Source of the DNA: an uncultured Collinsella sp.
GTDB lineage: Bacteria; Actinomycetota; Coriobacteriia; Coriobacteriales; Coriobacteriaceae
Assembly (NCBI GenBank): GCA_900751695.1
Contig: CAADSS010000036.1
Span: 1 to 32,881 of the forward strand
DNA length: 32,881 nt
Direction: 5' to 3'
A model generated the notes under the pieces. The model had not been told where the DNA came from. It did not search any database and saw nothing but the letters and a program-made list of their open reading frames with translations. The position numbers and the translations under genes were made by a program. Each line of letters opens with the position of its first letter. Positions within the stretch are counted from its first letter, which is position 1. Below are positions 1-7,251 of this stretch, piece by piece.

Positions 1-109
1 CATTTTTGGCTTGGTGACGGGTTCAAAGTGGGAGATTATCCACGCTCATTCGCCTTGGATTGCGTCGTCCGTGGCCGACAGCGGCGCGGCACCGGTCCGC
101 GTGGCGGCG

Positions 110-115
110 TATAAT
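110..115 (+). promoter_or_regulatory. Possible -10 box of recQ
   Basis: A perfect TATAAT lies 31 bases before the recQ start codon. No convincing -35 hexamer is seen 16-18 bases upstream, so this is a weak call. Nothing else is recognised in bases 1-146. Confidence 0.35.
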
Positions 116-146
116 CGGCGACAGATGACTTAGACGTTAGGAAACC

Positions 147-2129
147 ATGACCGATAGCATGCAGCAGATGGCGCTCGACACGCTCGGCGCCTATTTTGGC
201 TACACCTCGTTTCGCCCGGGACAGGACCGCATGGTCGATGCGATCCTTGCCGGCCGCGATGCACTGGGTGTTATGCCCACGGGCGCCGGCAAGTCCATTT
301 GCTACCAGGTGCCTGCGCTTATGCTGCCTGGCATCACCTTTGTGGTGAGCCCGTTGCTGTCGCTTATGGAGGACCAGACCCGTGCGTTGCTCGCGACGGG
401 TGCGCGACCCAGCTATCTCAACTCCAGCCTTACTCCGGCCCAGCAAAACACTGTGCTCAAGCGGGCGCGCGAAGGCCGCTACCAGCTTATGTACGTGGCG
501 CCCGAGCGCCTGCTCGAGCCGCGCTTTTTGGCCTTTGCGCAGGAGGTCGCGGCGGACGGCGGCATTGGCGTGCCGCTCGTAGCCATTGATGAGGCCCACT
601 GCGTGAGCCAATGGGGTCAGGATTTTCGCCCCGCCTACCTGCAGATTCGCGAGTTCATCGACTCACTGCCGCAGCGCCCCATCGTGGCGGCCTTTACCGC
701 TACGGCAACCGAGCGCGTGCGCGCGGACATTCAGCAGATGCTCGGCCTGCAAAATCCCGCGACGGTGGTGACGGGCTTCGATCGCAAGAACCTCTACTTT
801 GGCTGCGAGGAGATGGGCGACAAAGCCAAGGCAGCGTGGGTGCGCGACTATGTGATCGCGCATTCGGGCGAGAGCGGCATCGTGTATTGCTCGACCCGCA
901 AGACGGTCGATGCGCTGGCAGGCGAGCTTGCCGAGGCGCTGGGCCCCAGCGGCATTCGCGTTGGCCGCTACCATGCCGGCATGGGCAACGACGCCCGCCG
1001 CCAAAGCCAGCGCGCCTTTATCGATGACGATATCCAGGTGATGGTTGCCACCAACGCCTTTGGCATGGGCATCGACAAGCCCAACGTGCGCTACGTGATT
1101 CACAACAACGTGCCCGAGAGCATCGAGGCCTACTACCAGGAGGCGGGCCGCGCTGGCCGCGATGGCGATCCGGCCAGCTGCTACCTGTTGTGGAACGGCA
1201 ACGATTTTCGCATGCGCCGCTTTCTGATCGACCGCGGCGATGCTGCCGATGAGGCGCTTGACGACGAGCAGCGCGCGTGGGCGCTCCAGAATCGATATCG
1301 TCTGCTCAGCCAGATGGAGGGCTACTGCAATACCACCGGTTGCCTGCGCGAATACATGCTGCGCTACTTTGGCGACGAGGCCGCGGCCGAGCATGCGGCT
1401 GCGGCCGGTGCGGGCAGCGCCGCCACGGACGATGCCGAGGGCTGCGGCAACTGCAGCAACTGCCTTACGAAGTTCGAGGTCGAGGACGTTACCGATATGG
1501 CCCGCGCCGCCGTGCGCTATGTGGCCACGCGTCCCATGCGCTTTGGCAAGTCGCTGGTCGCCGACGTGCTCCACGGCGGCAACACCGAGCGCATTCGTCA
1601 GATGCATCTGGACGAGGACCGCGGCTACGGTGAGCTGTCGAGCGAATCGGTCGGGCGCATCAAGGACGTCATCGGCCAGCTGTGCGGGCGCGGTTATTTG
1701 GCTACCTCGCAGGGGCAGTACCCGGTCGTTGGCCTGGGGCCGCGTGCCGGCGAGGTCGAGGGCGAGGCGTTCGCCTTTACCGTTAAGCGTCGTGCGTCCA
1801 AGCGCAAGGCCTCGGCCCGCGCCCGCCGCGCCGTCGATCTGCTGCGCGAGGAGGCCGAGCTGAATCAGCGCCCGCGCGTTGGCGACGATGCCGAGCTGTT
1901 CGAGCGCCTGCGTGCCCTGCGCAAGGAGATCTCGACCGAGCTGGAGATGGCGCCGTATATGGTCTTTTCCGACAAGGCCCTGCGCGGCCTGTGCCGCCTG
2001 CGTCCGCAGACGCGCGAGGAGCTGATCCAGGTCAACGGCATTGGCGAGAAAAAAGCCGACGCCTTTGGCGAGCAGTTTATGGCGGCGATTGAAGAGTTTG
2101 AGTCCGAGCATGCGCGGGATGGAGCGTAA
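147..2129 (+). CDS. recQ: ATP-dependent DNA helicase RecQ
   Basis: This is a 660-residue RecQ-family 3'-5' DNA helicase, acting in recombination and replication-fork repair. The superfamily 2 core is intact: Walker A PTGAGKS at residues 44-50, DEAH at 148-151, TATATER near 184-190, and the arginine-finger motif QEAGRAGRDG near 331-340. A zinc-binding segment follows (C399, C433, C436, C439), then a winged-helix RQC domain (about 445-545) and a C-terminal HRDC domain (about 580-655) ending in an NGIGEKKADAFG hairpin. Two oddities are visible. About 18 Ala/Gly-rich residues are inserted between the first and second zinc cysteines, and the aromatic-rich loop reads QWGQDFRP where E. coli has QWGHDFRP. 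AGGAA lies 3 bases before the ATG. The next gene starts 2 bases after the stop, so the two may be co-transcribed. Confidence 0.96.
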   Translation: MTDSMQQMALDTLGAYFGYTSFRPGQDRMVDAILAGRDALGVMPTGAGKSICYQVPALMLPGITFVVSPLLSLMEDQTRALLATGARPSYLNSSLTPAQQNTVLKRAREGRYQLMYVAPERLLEPRFLAFAQEVAADGGIGVPLVAIDEAHCVSQWGQDFRPAYLQIREFIDSLPQRPIVAAFTATATERVRADIQQMLGLQNPATVVTGFDRKNLYFGCEEMGDKAKAAWVRDYVIAHSGESGIVYCSTRKTVDALAGELAEALGPSGIRVGRYHAGMGNDARRQSQRAFIDDDIQVMVATNAFGMGIDKPNVRYVIHNNVPESIEAYYQEAGRAGRDGDPASCYLLWNGNDFRMRRFLIDRGDAADEALDDEQRAWALQNRYRLLSQMEGYCNTTGCLREYMLRYFGDEAAAEHAAAAGAGSAATDDAEGCGNCSNCLTKFEVEDVTDMARAAVRYVATRPMRFGKSLVADVLHGGNTERIRQMHLDEDRGYGELSSESVGRIKDVIGQLCGRGYLATSQGQYPVVGLGPRAGEVEGEAFAFTVKRRASKRKASARARRAVDLLREEAELNQRPRVGDDAELFERLRALRKEISTELEMAPYMVFSDKALRGLCRLRPQTREELIQVNGIGEKKADAFGEQFMAAIEEFESEHARDGA

Positions 2130-2131
2130 CG

Positions 2132-2887
2132 ATGGCATTCGACGATAAAACCGACCGCACTGACGTGCCCGCCGTGCCGCTGTACCAGCAGGTCATGGAC
2201 GACCTAAAGGGCGAGATCGCGCGCGGCGTGTACCCTGCCGGCTCGCGCATCCCTGCCGAGATGGAGCTCGCGAAGTCCTACGGCGTGGGGCGCATCACCG
2301 TGCGCCGTGCCATCGAGGAGCTGTCGCGTGCGGGGTATCTCAACCGCCAGCAGGGGAGGGGCACCTTTGTGTGCGCCCCCAAGCTCAAACGCAAGATTCG
2401 CCAGAAGGGTGACGTCCAGAGCTTTGCTGAGGGTTGTGCTGCCAACGACATGGTGCCGGGTGCGCGTCTGGTGTCGCGCACGGTGGTCGCGGCGACGCAC
2501 GAGGATGCGGCGTTCTTTGGCGTGGAGCCCGGCTGCGAGCTTATCGTGGTCGAGCGCGTGCGCACGGCAGATGGCGTGCCCGTCATGCTCGAGAACAACG
2601 CCTTTGTGCTGGCCGACCATCCCTATCTGCAGACGCTTGCCGACAAAGACCTCACGGACAATTCCATCTTTGCACTCGTTGCCGAGCATTCGGGCCGCTC
2701 GCCGCTCAAGTCCGACCCCTGTACTGTGGAGATTGCGCTTGCCGATGCTCAGTCGGCCTCGCTGTTGGAGGTGCCGGTCGGCGAGCCGCTCTTCTATATG
2801 GAGGCATACTTTACCGATGAGGACGAGCGGCCCCTGCTGCTCGGACGCCAAAAGATCGTGGGCTCGCGCTACGTGTTCGACATCTAA
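2132..2887 (+). CDS. GntR-family transcriptional regulator with UTRA domain
   Basis: This 251-residue protein has an N-terminal GntR winged helix-turn-helix (about residues 15-82; PLYQQVMDDLKGEIARG, then the recognition region YGVGRITVRRAIEEL). A UTRA effector-binding domain follows (about 95-245). UTRA/HutC regulators usually sense a sugar phosphate or another small metabolite. The gene begins 2 bases after recQ, with a Shine-Dalgarno (GGATGGAG) inside the end of recQ. It directly precedes an FrlB-like SIS gene, whose promoter region carries two pairs of direct repeats. The parsimonious inference is that it controls that gene in response to a phosphorylated amino-sugar or fructosamine. FrlR is the equivalent neighbour of FrlB in other bacteria, but the ligand here is not shown. 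Confidence 0.9.
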   Translation: MAFDDKTDRTDVPAVPLYQQVMDDLKGEIARGVYPAGSRIPAEMELAKSYGVGRITVRRAIEELSRAGYLNRQQGRGTFVCAPKLKRKIRQKGDVQSFAEGCAANDMVPGARLVSRTVVAATHEDAAFFGVEPGCELIVVERVRTADGVPVMLENNAFVLADHPYLQTLADKDLTDNSIFALVAEHSGRSPLKSDPCTVEIALADAQSASLLEVPVGEPLFYMEAYFTDEDERPLLLGRQKIVGSRYVFDI

Positions 2888-2896
2888 CGTCCACAG

Positions 2897-2977
2897 ATAG
2901 AACAATATAGAACAAGTTTGGTGAAATGACTTCACGGGCGTCGTCGTGCGTGCTATAAATAGGACAACATAGAACGA
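2897..2977 (+). promoter_or_regulatory. Paired direct-repeat boxes, candidate GntR operators
   Basis: Two tandem pairs of a 9-base box are seen. ATAGAACAA at 2897-2905 and again at 2907-2915 forms the first pair. ATAGGACAA at 2959-2967 and ATAGAACGA at 2969-2977 forms the second. Boxes in each pair are 10 bases apart, one helical turn, and the two pairs are 62 bases apart. The downstream pair overlaps the end of the likely -10 box. The layout suits a dimeric repressor looping or blocking the SIS promoter. The neighbouring GntR protein is the obvious candidate ligand, by inference only. Confidence 0.55.
2931..2959 (+). promoter_or_regulatory. Probable promoter of the SIS gene
   Basis: A -35-like TTCACG (2931-2936) and a -10 TATAAA (2954-2959) are separated by 17 bases. 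The start codon lies 72 bases after the -10. The downstream operator pair begins at the last base of the -10. Confidence 0.5.
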
Positions 2978-3031
2978 CCGCAGGTACGAGTTGTAGTCGT
3001 TCAAAACCGCCACACAAGAAGGGGCATCACC

Positions 3032-4000
3032 ATGAACGCACACGATCTGATTCAGGAAATTATCGAGCGCAAGGGCAAGATTGAGAACGTCTTTTGGATC
3101 GCCTGCGGCGGTTCGATGATCGACCTGATGCCGGCCAACGAGCTGCTCAAGCGCGAGGCAACCACGTTTACCTCGACGGTCTACACGGCGCGCGAGTTTT
3201 GCCTGATGGCTCCCAAGAGTCTTGGCGAGAAGTCGCTCGTCGTCGCCTGCAGCCACAGCGGCAACACGCAGGAGGTCGTCGACGGCTGCGAGATGGCGCT
3301 GGCAGCCGGCGCCGAGGTCGTGGCCATGACCGACTGCGAAGGCTCCAAGATCGATAACGGAAAGTGGACTACCTGGGTCTATCCGTGGGGCGAGGACGTG
3401 CCGCAGGCCGAGGTGCCGCAGGGCATCGGCGCTCTGATCGCTGCCGAACTGCTCGACCAGCAGGAGGGTTACGAGGCACTCGCCGACATGTACGCCGGCC
3501 TTAAGCAGATGGATGCCCTGCTGCCCGCTGCCCGCGAGAAGGTCAACGCCGAGCTGGGCGATCGCTTTGCCGAGCTCTGCCAGCAGCACAAGTTCTTCTA
3601 TATCCTGGGATCCGGCCCCAACTTTAGCCAGACCTACGCTATGGCCATCTGCTCGCTCATGGAGATGCAGTGGCAGCACTGCTGCTACATCCACTCCGGC
3701 GAGTACTTTCACGGCCCCTTCGAGGCCACCGAGCCCGGCGTGTTCTACTTTGTGCAGCTCGGATCGGGCGAGTGCCGCCCCATGGAGGAGCGCGCGCTGG
3801 CGTTCCTCAACACGCATACCGATACGGTAATGGTGCTCGATGCACTCGAGTACGGCGTGGGCGAGGTGCCCGCCAGCGTGCGTTCGTACCTGGAGCCGAT
3901 CTTCTTCTACAACATGAGCTGCGAGCTGCGCGCCGCCCGCGGCAAGGTGTTCGACCACAGCCCCGAGATTCGTCGCTACATGGGCATCGAGCAGTACTAG
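3032..4000 (+). CDS. SIS-domain sugar isomerase/deglycase, FrlB-like
   Basis: This 322-residue cytoplasmic protein has two sugar-isomerase (SIS) domains. The first carries SHSGNTQE at residues 74-81, the sugar-phosphate-binding loop. The second (about 185-300) carries a conserved SGEYFHGPFE stretch. The C-terminal pattern of EPGV, LGSGE..PMEERA and a final RRYMGIEQY follows E. coli FrlB (fructoselysine-6-phosphate deglycase), so the family is AgaS/FrlB rather than full-length GlmS. There is no N-terminal glutaminase domain. The expected reaction is release of an amine or amino acid from a ketosamine 6-phosphate. No kinase or transporter for such a substrate lies in the window, so the substrate is unproven. 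The start is an ATG preceded by AAGGGG. The upstream GntR gene and paired boxes suggest substrate-dependent induction. Confidence 0.82.
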   Translation: MNAHDLIQEIIERKGKIENVFWIACGGSMIDLMPANELLKREATTFTSTVYTAREFCLMAPKSLGEKSLVVACSHSGNTQEVVDGCEMALAAGAEVVAMTDCEGSKIDNGKWTTWVYPWGEDVPQAEVPQGIGALIAAELLDQQEGYEALADMYAGLKQMDALLPAAREKVNAELGDRFAELCQQHKFFYILGSGPNFSQTYAMAICSLMEMQWQHCCYIHSGEYFHGPFEATEPGVFYFVQLGSGECRPMEERALAFLNTHTDTVMVLDALEYGVGEVPASVRSYLEPIFFYNMSCELRAARGKVFDHSPEIRRYMGIEQY

Positions 4001-4050
4001 GTAACGGGAAAACCATTCACCTTCGATTCACAAGGGCGCTGCGTGAGTCG

Positions 4051-4091
4051 AAAAAGCGGGCTGCGCCGGGGATTTCCGGCGCAGCCCGCTT
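4051..4091 (-). terminator. Intrinsic terminator of the 2-hydroxyacid dehydrogenase gene
   Basis: A perfect 16-bp G+C-rich stem (4054-4069 with 4076-4091) encloses a 6-base loop. On the minus strand it is followed by TTTTT. It sits between two convergent genes and may also stop transcription from the plus-strand SIS gene. Confidence 0.85.
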
Positions 4092-4133
4092 GGCATCGCG
4101 CTTAGATTCGCGAGGTGTCGCGGCAACCAACGC

Positions 4134-5111
4134 TTACTTTGCGTCGTAGGCCTCGGCATCCCACCAGTCGAGCTGGGCGATGTTGTCGCGGATGTGCTGG
4201 CAGCTCTTGTGGAAGCCCTCGAGTTCGTGCTCGGAAAGGTCGAGTGTGTAGACCTCCTCGACGCCCTCGGCACCGATCACGCAGGGCAGGGAGGTAAAGA
4301 TACCCTCCTCGCCATACTGGCCGGTCATAAGCGTAGAGGCCGAAAGCACGGCGTGCTCGTTGTGCAGAACGGCGGCGCAGACGCGCGCGGCGGAGTTGGC
4401 AACGGCGTACTCGGTGCACTGCTTGCCCTGGTAGGTCACATAGCCGCCCTTGCGTGCAAGCTCCTCGACCTCCATGTGGTCGAAGGCGTACTTGTCGGGG
4501 TTCTCGGCCTGAAGCTCGTTGAGGTTTTTGCCAGCGATGGTTGCGGCCTTAAAGGCAGCCAGCTGGCTAAAGCCGTGCTCGCCGATCATGTAGGCGTCGA
4601 TGGACTTGGGGCTCACGCCGACCTTCTTGGAGATCTCGGTGCGCAAGCGGGCGGAGTCCAGACCGCAGCCCGAGCCGATGATCTTCTTGGGATCGTAGCC
4701 GGTCAGGTGCCACAGCTCGGTGCACACGACGTCGCAGGGGTTGGAGATGCTCACGAAGATGCCGTCAAAGCCGGCGTCGACGATGCGCTTGGCAAAGGAG
4801 CGGGCGGCGTCGGTGGTAAAGAACAGCTCGCCGTCGCGGTTGCCGGCGGCCAGCGCGACCTTGCCGGCAGCGTTGACGATGACGTCGCAGCAGGCAAGCT
4901 CCTCGTAGTGGTCGTAGCAGTTGACGATCTTGGTGTTGTACGGGACAAACGAAAGGGAGTCGCGCAGGTCCTGGACCTCGGACGTCACTTTGGCCTCGTT
5001 GATATCGCACAGGTACAGCTCATCGGCAATGCCCTGCATGAGCAGGCTGTTGGCGACATGTGCTCCTACGTGGCCCTGGCCGACCACACCGATCTTACGC
5101 GTCTGGTACAT
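4134..5111 (-). CDS. L-lactate / L-2-hydroxyisocaproate dehydrogenase family protein
   Basis: This 325-residue NAD-dependent 2-hydroxyacid dehydrogenase of the LDH/MDH superfamily would reduce a 2-oxo acid to the L-hydroxy acid. The Rossmann motif is GQGHVG (residues 11-16), the acidic NAD ribose ligand is in DIN near 36, SNPCD lies near 123-127, LDSAR near 151-155, and the catalytic histidine is in GEHG at 177-180. The mobile substrate loop (GKVALAAGNRDGE) differs from classic pyruvate-specific LDH. This loop and the ARKGG segment resemble L-2-hydroxyisocaproate dehydrogenase, so a larger oxo acid is plausible. The start at 5111 is chosen because AAAGGA lies about 8 bases upstream and the Rossmann fold begins at once. 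An in-frame ATG at 5204 would add 31 residues that do not look like this family. Confidence 0.88.
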   Translation of the reverse strand: MYQTRKIGVVGQGHVGAHVANSLLMQGIADELYLCDINEAKVTSEVQDLRDSLSFVPYNTKIVNCYDHYEELACCDVIVNAAGKVALAAGNRDGELFFTTDAARSFAKRIVDAGFDGIFVSISNPCDVVCTELWHLTGYDPKKIIGSGCGLDSARLRTEISKKVGVSPKSIDAYMIGEHGFSQLAAFKAATIAGKNLNELQAENPDKYAFDHMEVEELARKGGYVTYQGKQCTEYAVANSAARVCAAVLHNEHAVLSASTLMTGQYGEEGIFTSLPCVIGAEGVEEVYTLDLSEHELEGFHKSCQHIRDNIAQLDWWDAEAYDAK

Positions 5112-5148
5112 ATACGTATCCTTTCGGCCGAGTTTTTCGCGTCGAACC

Positions 5149-5154
5149 ATTGTA
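5149..5154 (-). promoter_or_regulatory. Possible -10 box of the dehydrogenase gene
   Basis: TACAAT on the minus strand lies 37 bases before the chosen start codon. No strong -35 match is seen. Confidence 0.35.
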
Positions 5155-5321
5155 GCGTCCTGCTGCCACTTTGCTAGGCTAAAGCGCCGTAGATTTTTGG
5201 ACATGCCTTAATCTCTACTTTTGGAGTGATTTGGGCCGCTGACGGCATCGCTGGGCGATGTGCTCGCGCGGATGGGGCCGGTCGTTGTACCATAGCTGCA
5301 ACTGACTCGTAAGGAGCATCC

Positions 5322-6248
5322 ATGCCCATTCGCATCCCCGACGCCCTCCCTGCCGCCGCGCAGCTCGAGAGCGAGAACATCTTTGTCATGACCGAGTACC
5401 GCGCGCTGCACCAGGACATCCGTCCGCTGCGCGTGCTCATCCTCAACCTCATGCCCACCAAGATTGCCACCGAGACGCAGATCATGCGCAAGCTCTCCAA
5501 CACGCCGCTGCAGGTGGAGGTGGACCTGCTGCGCACCAAGACGCACGAGGCCACGCACGTGAGCGCCGGCCACTTGGAGACGTTCTACCGCACGTTCGAC
5601 GACATCCGCGACATCCACTACGACGGCCTGATCATCACGGGCGCGCCGGTGGAGCAGATGCCGTTCGAAGAGGTCGACTACTGGCCCGAGCTCTGCCAGA
5701 TCATGGATTGGTCCACCACGCACGTGCACTCTACGCTGCACATTTGTTGGGGCGCGCAGGCTGGCCTGTACCATCATTACGGTATCCAGAAGTACGACCT
5801 GCCGGCAAAGGCGAGCGGTGTGTTCGAGCATTATCTGGTGAAGCCGCAAAGCCCGCTGGTCCGCGGCTTCGACGACCGTTTCTATGCCGTGCATTCGCGC
5901 AACACCGATGTGCGCCGCGAGGACGTGGAGGCCGAGCCGCAGCTTGAGGTCGTGGCCGTGTCCGACGAGGTGGGCTTGTACATCGTCAAGTCGACCGACA
6001 GCCGCCGCTTCTTTGTCTTTGGCCATCCCGAGTACGATACCGACACGTTGCGCTTGGAGTACGAGCGCGACGTGAAGCGCGGGCTCAACCCCCAGGTGCC
6101 GGCGCATTACTTCCCAGGTGACGACCCCACCGCCGAGCCGCGTAACGTCTGGCGCAGCCAGGCTCAGCTGTTCTACACCAACTGGCTCAACTACTACGTC
6201 TACCAGACCACGCCCTACGACCTGGCCCGCGCCGGCGAGGAGCACTAG
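5322..6248 (+). CDS. metA: Homoserine O-acyltransferase MetA, predicted acetyl-CoA-specific
   Basis: This 308-residue class I glutamine-amidotransferase-like enzyme acylates L-homoserine at the first committed step of methionine synthesis. The catalytic cysteine is C142 in HICWGAQAGL, and the histidine and glutamate are H235 and E237 in GHPEYD, matching E. coli MetA numbering. Residue 111, in TGAPVEQM, is glutamate. In characterised MetA proteins E111 goes with acetyl-CoA use and G111 with succinyl-CoA, so this is predicted to be homoserine O-acetyltransferase despite the common succinyltransferase label. The start is an ATG with AAGGAG 5 bases upstream. The gene is convergent with the folate gene, with only 23 bases between them. 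No S-box or other methionine riboswitch was recognised in the 210-base divergent upstream region. Confidence 0.95.
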   Translation: MPIRIPDALPAAAQLESENIFVMTEYRALHQDIRPLRVLILNLMPTKIATETQIMRKLSNTPLQVEVDLLRTKTHEATHVSAGHLETFYRTFDDIRDIHYDGLIITGAPVEQMPFEEVDYWPELCQIMDWSTTHVHSTLHICWGAQAGLYHHYGIQKYDLPAKASGVFEHYLVKPQSPLVRGFDDRFYAVHSRNTDVRREDVEAEPQLEVVAVSDEVGLYIVKSTDSRRFFVFGHPEYDTDTLRLEYERDVKRGLNPQVPAHYFPGDDPTAEPRNVWRSQAQLFYTNWLNYYVYQTTPYDLARAGEEH

Positions 6249-6271
6249 ACCGTCGGGAGGTGCGCCAGCCG

Positions 6272-6868
6272 TTAGGCGCTGATGATGTGGGGTAGCGGCA
6301 GGTCGTGGGCATCGGTGGGAACGTCGTCGACGCGTTGCTCGTCAAAGGCGATGCCGATGATTTGGCATGCGGGCGAGAGCATGGTCAGGTAGCGGTCGTA
6401 GCAGCCGCCGCCGTAGCCCAGGCGCGCGCCAGCGCGGTCGAATGCTACGAGCGGCACGACGATCATGCCGAGAGCCTCAGCAGGCACGATAGGGAAGCGG
6501 CTGCTGTCGATGTCTGTGGCCGCAAAGGCCCGCGTGGGGTGGGCGATAAACGGCGCCGCGGACGCATTGCCGGCGGCAACTGCCCGCATGCACATGCGCT
6601 GGCCACAAGCTGCGGCATCGATTGCCGAGAGCATGCACGGATAGGCCACGCGCCAGCCGCGTTTGGCGGCCGCAGCGGCAAACGCGGCAGGGTCGACCTC
6701 GGAACCCATCGCGGCATAGATGGCAACGGTGTGCGGCGCCGCGGCATCCAAGCGATCCAATAGCTCAACAAGCCGCGCACAGATAACGGCGGACTTCGCC
6801 GCCCGAACATCCAAATCAATCGCATCGCGCCGAGCAATCACCGTCCGCCGCAACTCAGCCTTGTCCAT
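6272..6868 (-). CDS. 5-formyltetrahydrofolate cyclo-ligase
   Basis: This 198-residue protein of the 5-FTHF cyclo-ligase (methenyltetrahydrofolate synthetase) family converts 5-formyl-THF and ATP to 5,10-methenyl-THF in one-carbon metabolism. The C-terminal signature RAGARLGYGGGCYDRYL is present, as are the N-terminal basic segment DKAELRRTVIARRDAI and the YAAMGSEVDP stretch. The start at 6868 is preferred over an in-frame ATG nine codons upstream because AGGAGG (6874-6879) lies 5 bases before it. It is convergent with metA. Folate one-carbon units feed methionine synthesis, but co-regulation cannot be inferred from convergent genes. Confidence 0.92.
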   Translation of the reverse strand: MDKAELRRTVIARRDAIDLDVRAAKSAVICARLVELLDRLDAAAPHTVAIYAAMGSEVDPAAFAAAAAKRGWRVAYPCMLSAIDAAACGQRMCMRAVAAGNASAAPFIAHPTRAFAATDIDSSRFPIVPAEALGMIVVPLVAFDRAGARLGYGGGCYDRYLTMLSPACQIIGIAFDEQRVDDVPTDAHDLPLPHIISA

Positions 6869-7020
6869 CCCAACCTCCTCTAGCAAACCAACCAAAAAGG
6901 GACAGGTTTATTTTGGCAGGTTTTATCTGGGCAAACACCCAAACCACCACATAAGCCATTGCAAAGGGGGCAGTTCGTGGACACCTTCGTGGTGGTTTTG
7001 ACGAAGAGTGGATGTTCACG

Positions 7021-7172
7021 GCGGTTTGTCTCGATCTGTAACAGTAACTCGGCAAAATTGGACCTAGTTGTTACAGATTGAGACAAAGAGCTGGTGCCGT
7101 TCGGGAACGTCTCGACCTGTAACATCTGGAGCCGATATTGCCGTCTAGATGTTACAGATCGAGACAAACCGC
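7021..7172. repeat. 152-bp element bounded by perfect 23-bp inverted repeats
   Basis: The 23 bases at 7021-7043 recur exactly, as the reverse complement, at 7150-7172. Between them lie two further copies of the core (TGTTACAG.T.GAGACA type), at 7069-7087 in reverse and 7109-7124 forward. The four copies alternate in orientation, so the transcript could fold as one long stem or as two side-by-side hairpins. There is no open reading frame inside. It resembles a miniature inverted-repeat or palindromic intergenic element. Confidence 0.75.
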
Positions 7173-7206
7173 CGCGGTGGGCTGCGCCGCCTCGCCCAAG
7201 CCGCAG

Positions 7207-7244
7207 AAAAAGGTAGATTTCCGGGCATGTCCCAAAAATCTACC
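7207..7244 (-). terminator. Intrinsic terminator of the M16 peptidase gene
   Basis: On the minus strand, GGTAGATTT and AAATCTACC (7236-7244 with 7212-7220) pair around an inner GGGACATGCCC, followed by TTTTT. It starts 8 bases after the peptidase stop codon. Confidence 0.75.
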
Positions 7245-7251
7245 TATGTGG

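Larger units (their letters stand above)
6869..7251. other. 383-base non-coding stretch
   Basis: No credible gene is seen here. The part at 6884-7020 is A/T-richer than the flanking genes and carries no recognised motif. The part at 7021-7172 is a structured repeat element, and 7207-7244 is the terminator of the peptidase gene; both are listed separately. Confidence 0.6.

Noticed and set aside
663..3958. Long minus-strand frames opposite recQ, the GntR gene and the SIS gene
   Set aside because: They mirror confirmed genes and have no ribosome-binding sites or family motifs.
5112..5321. S-adenosylmethionine riboswitch before metA
   Set aside because: No S-box-type conserved elements and no terminator are seen before the start codon.
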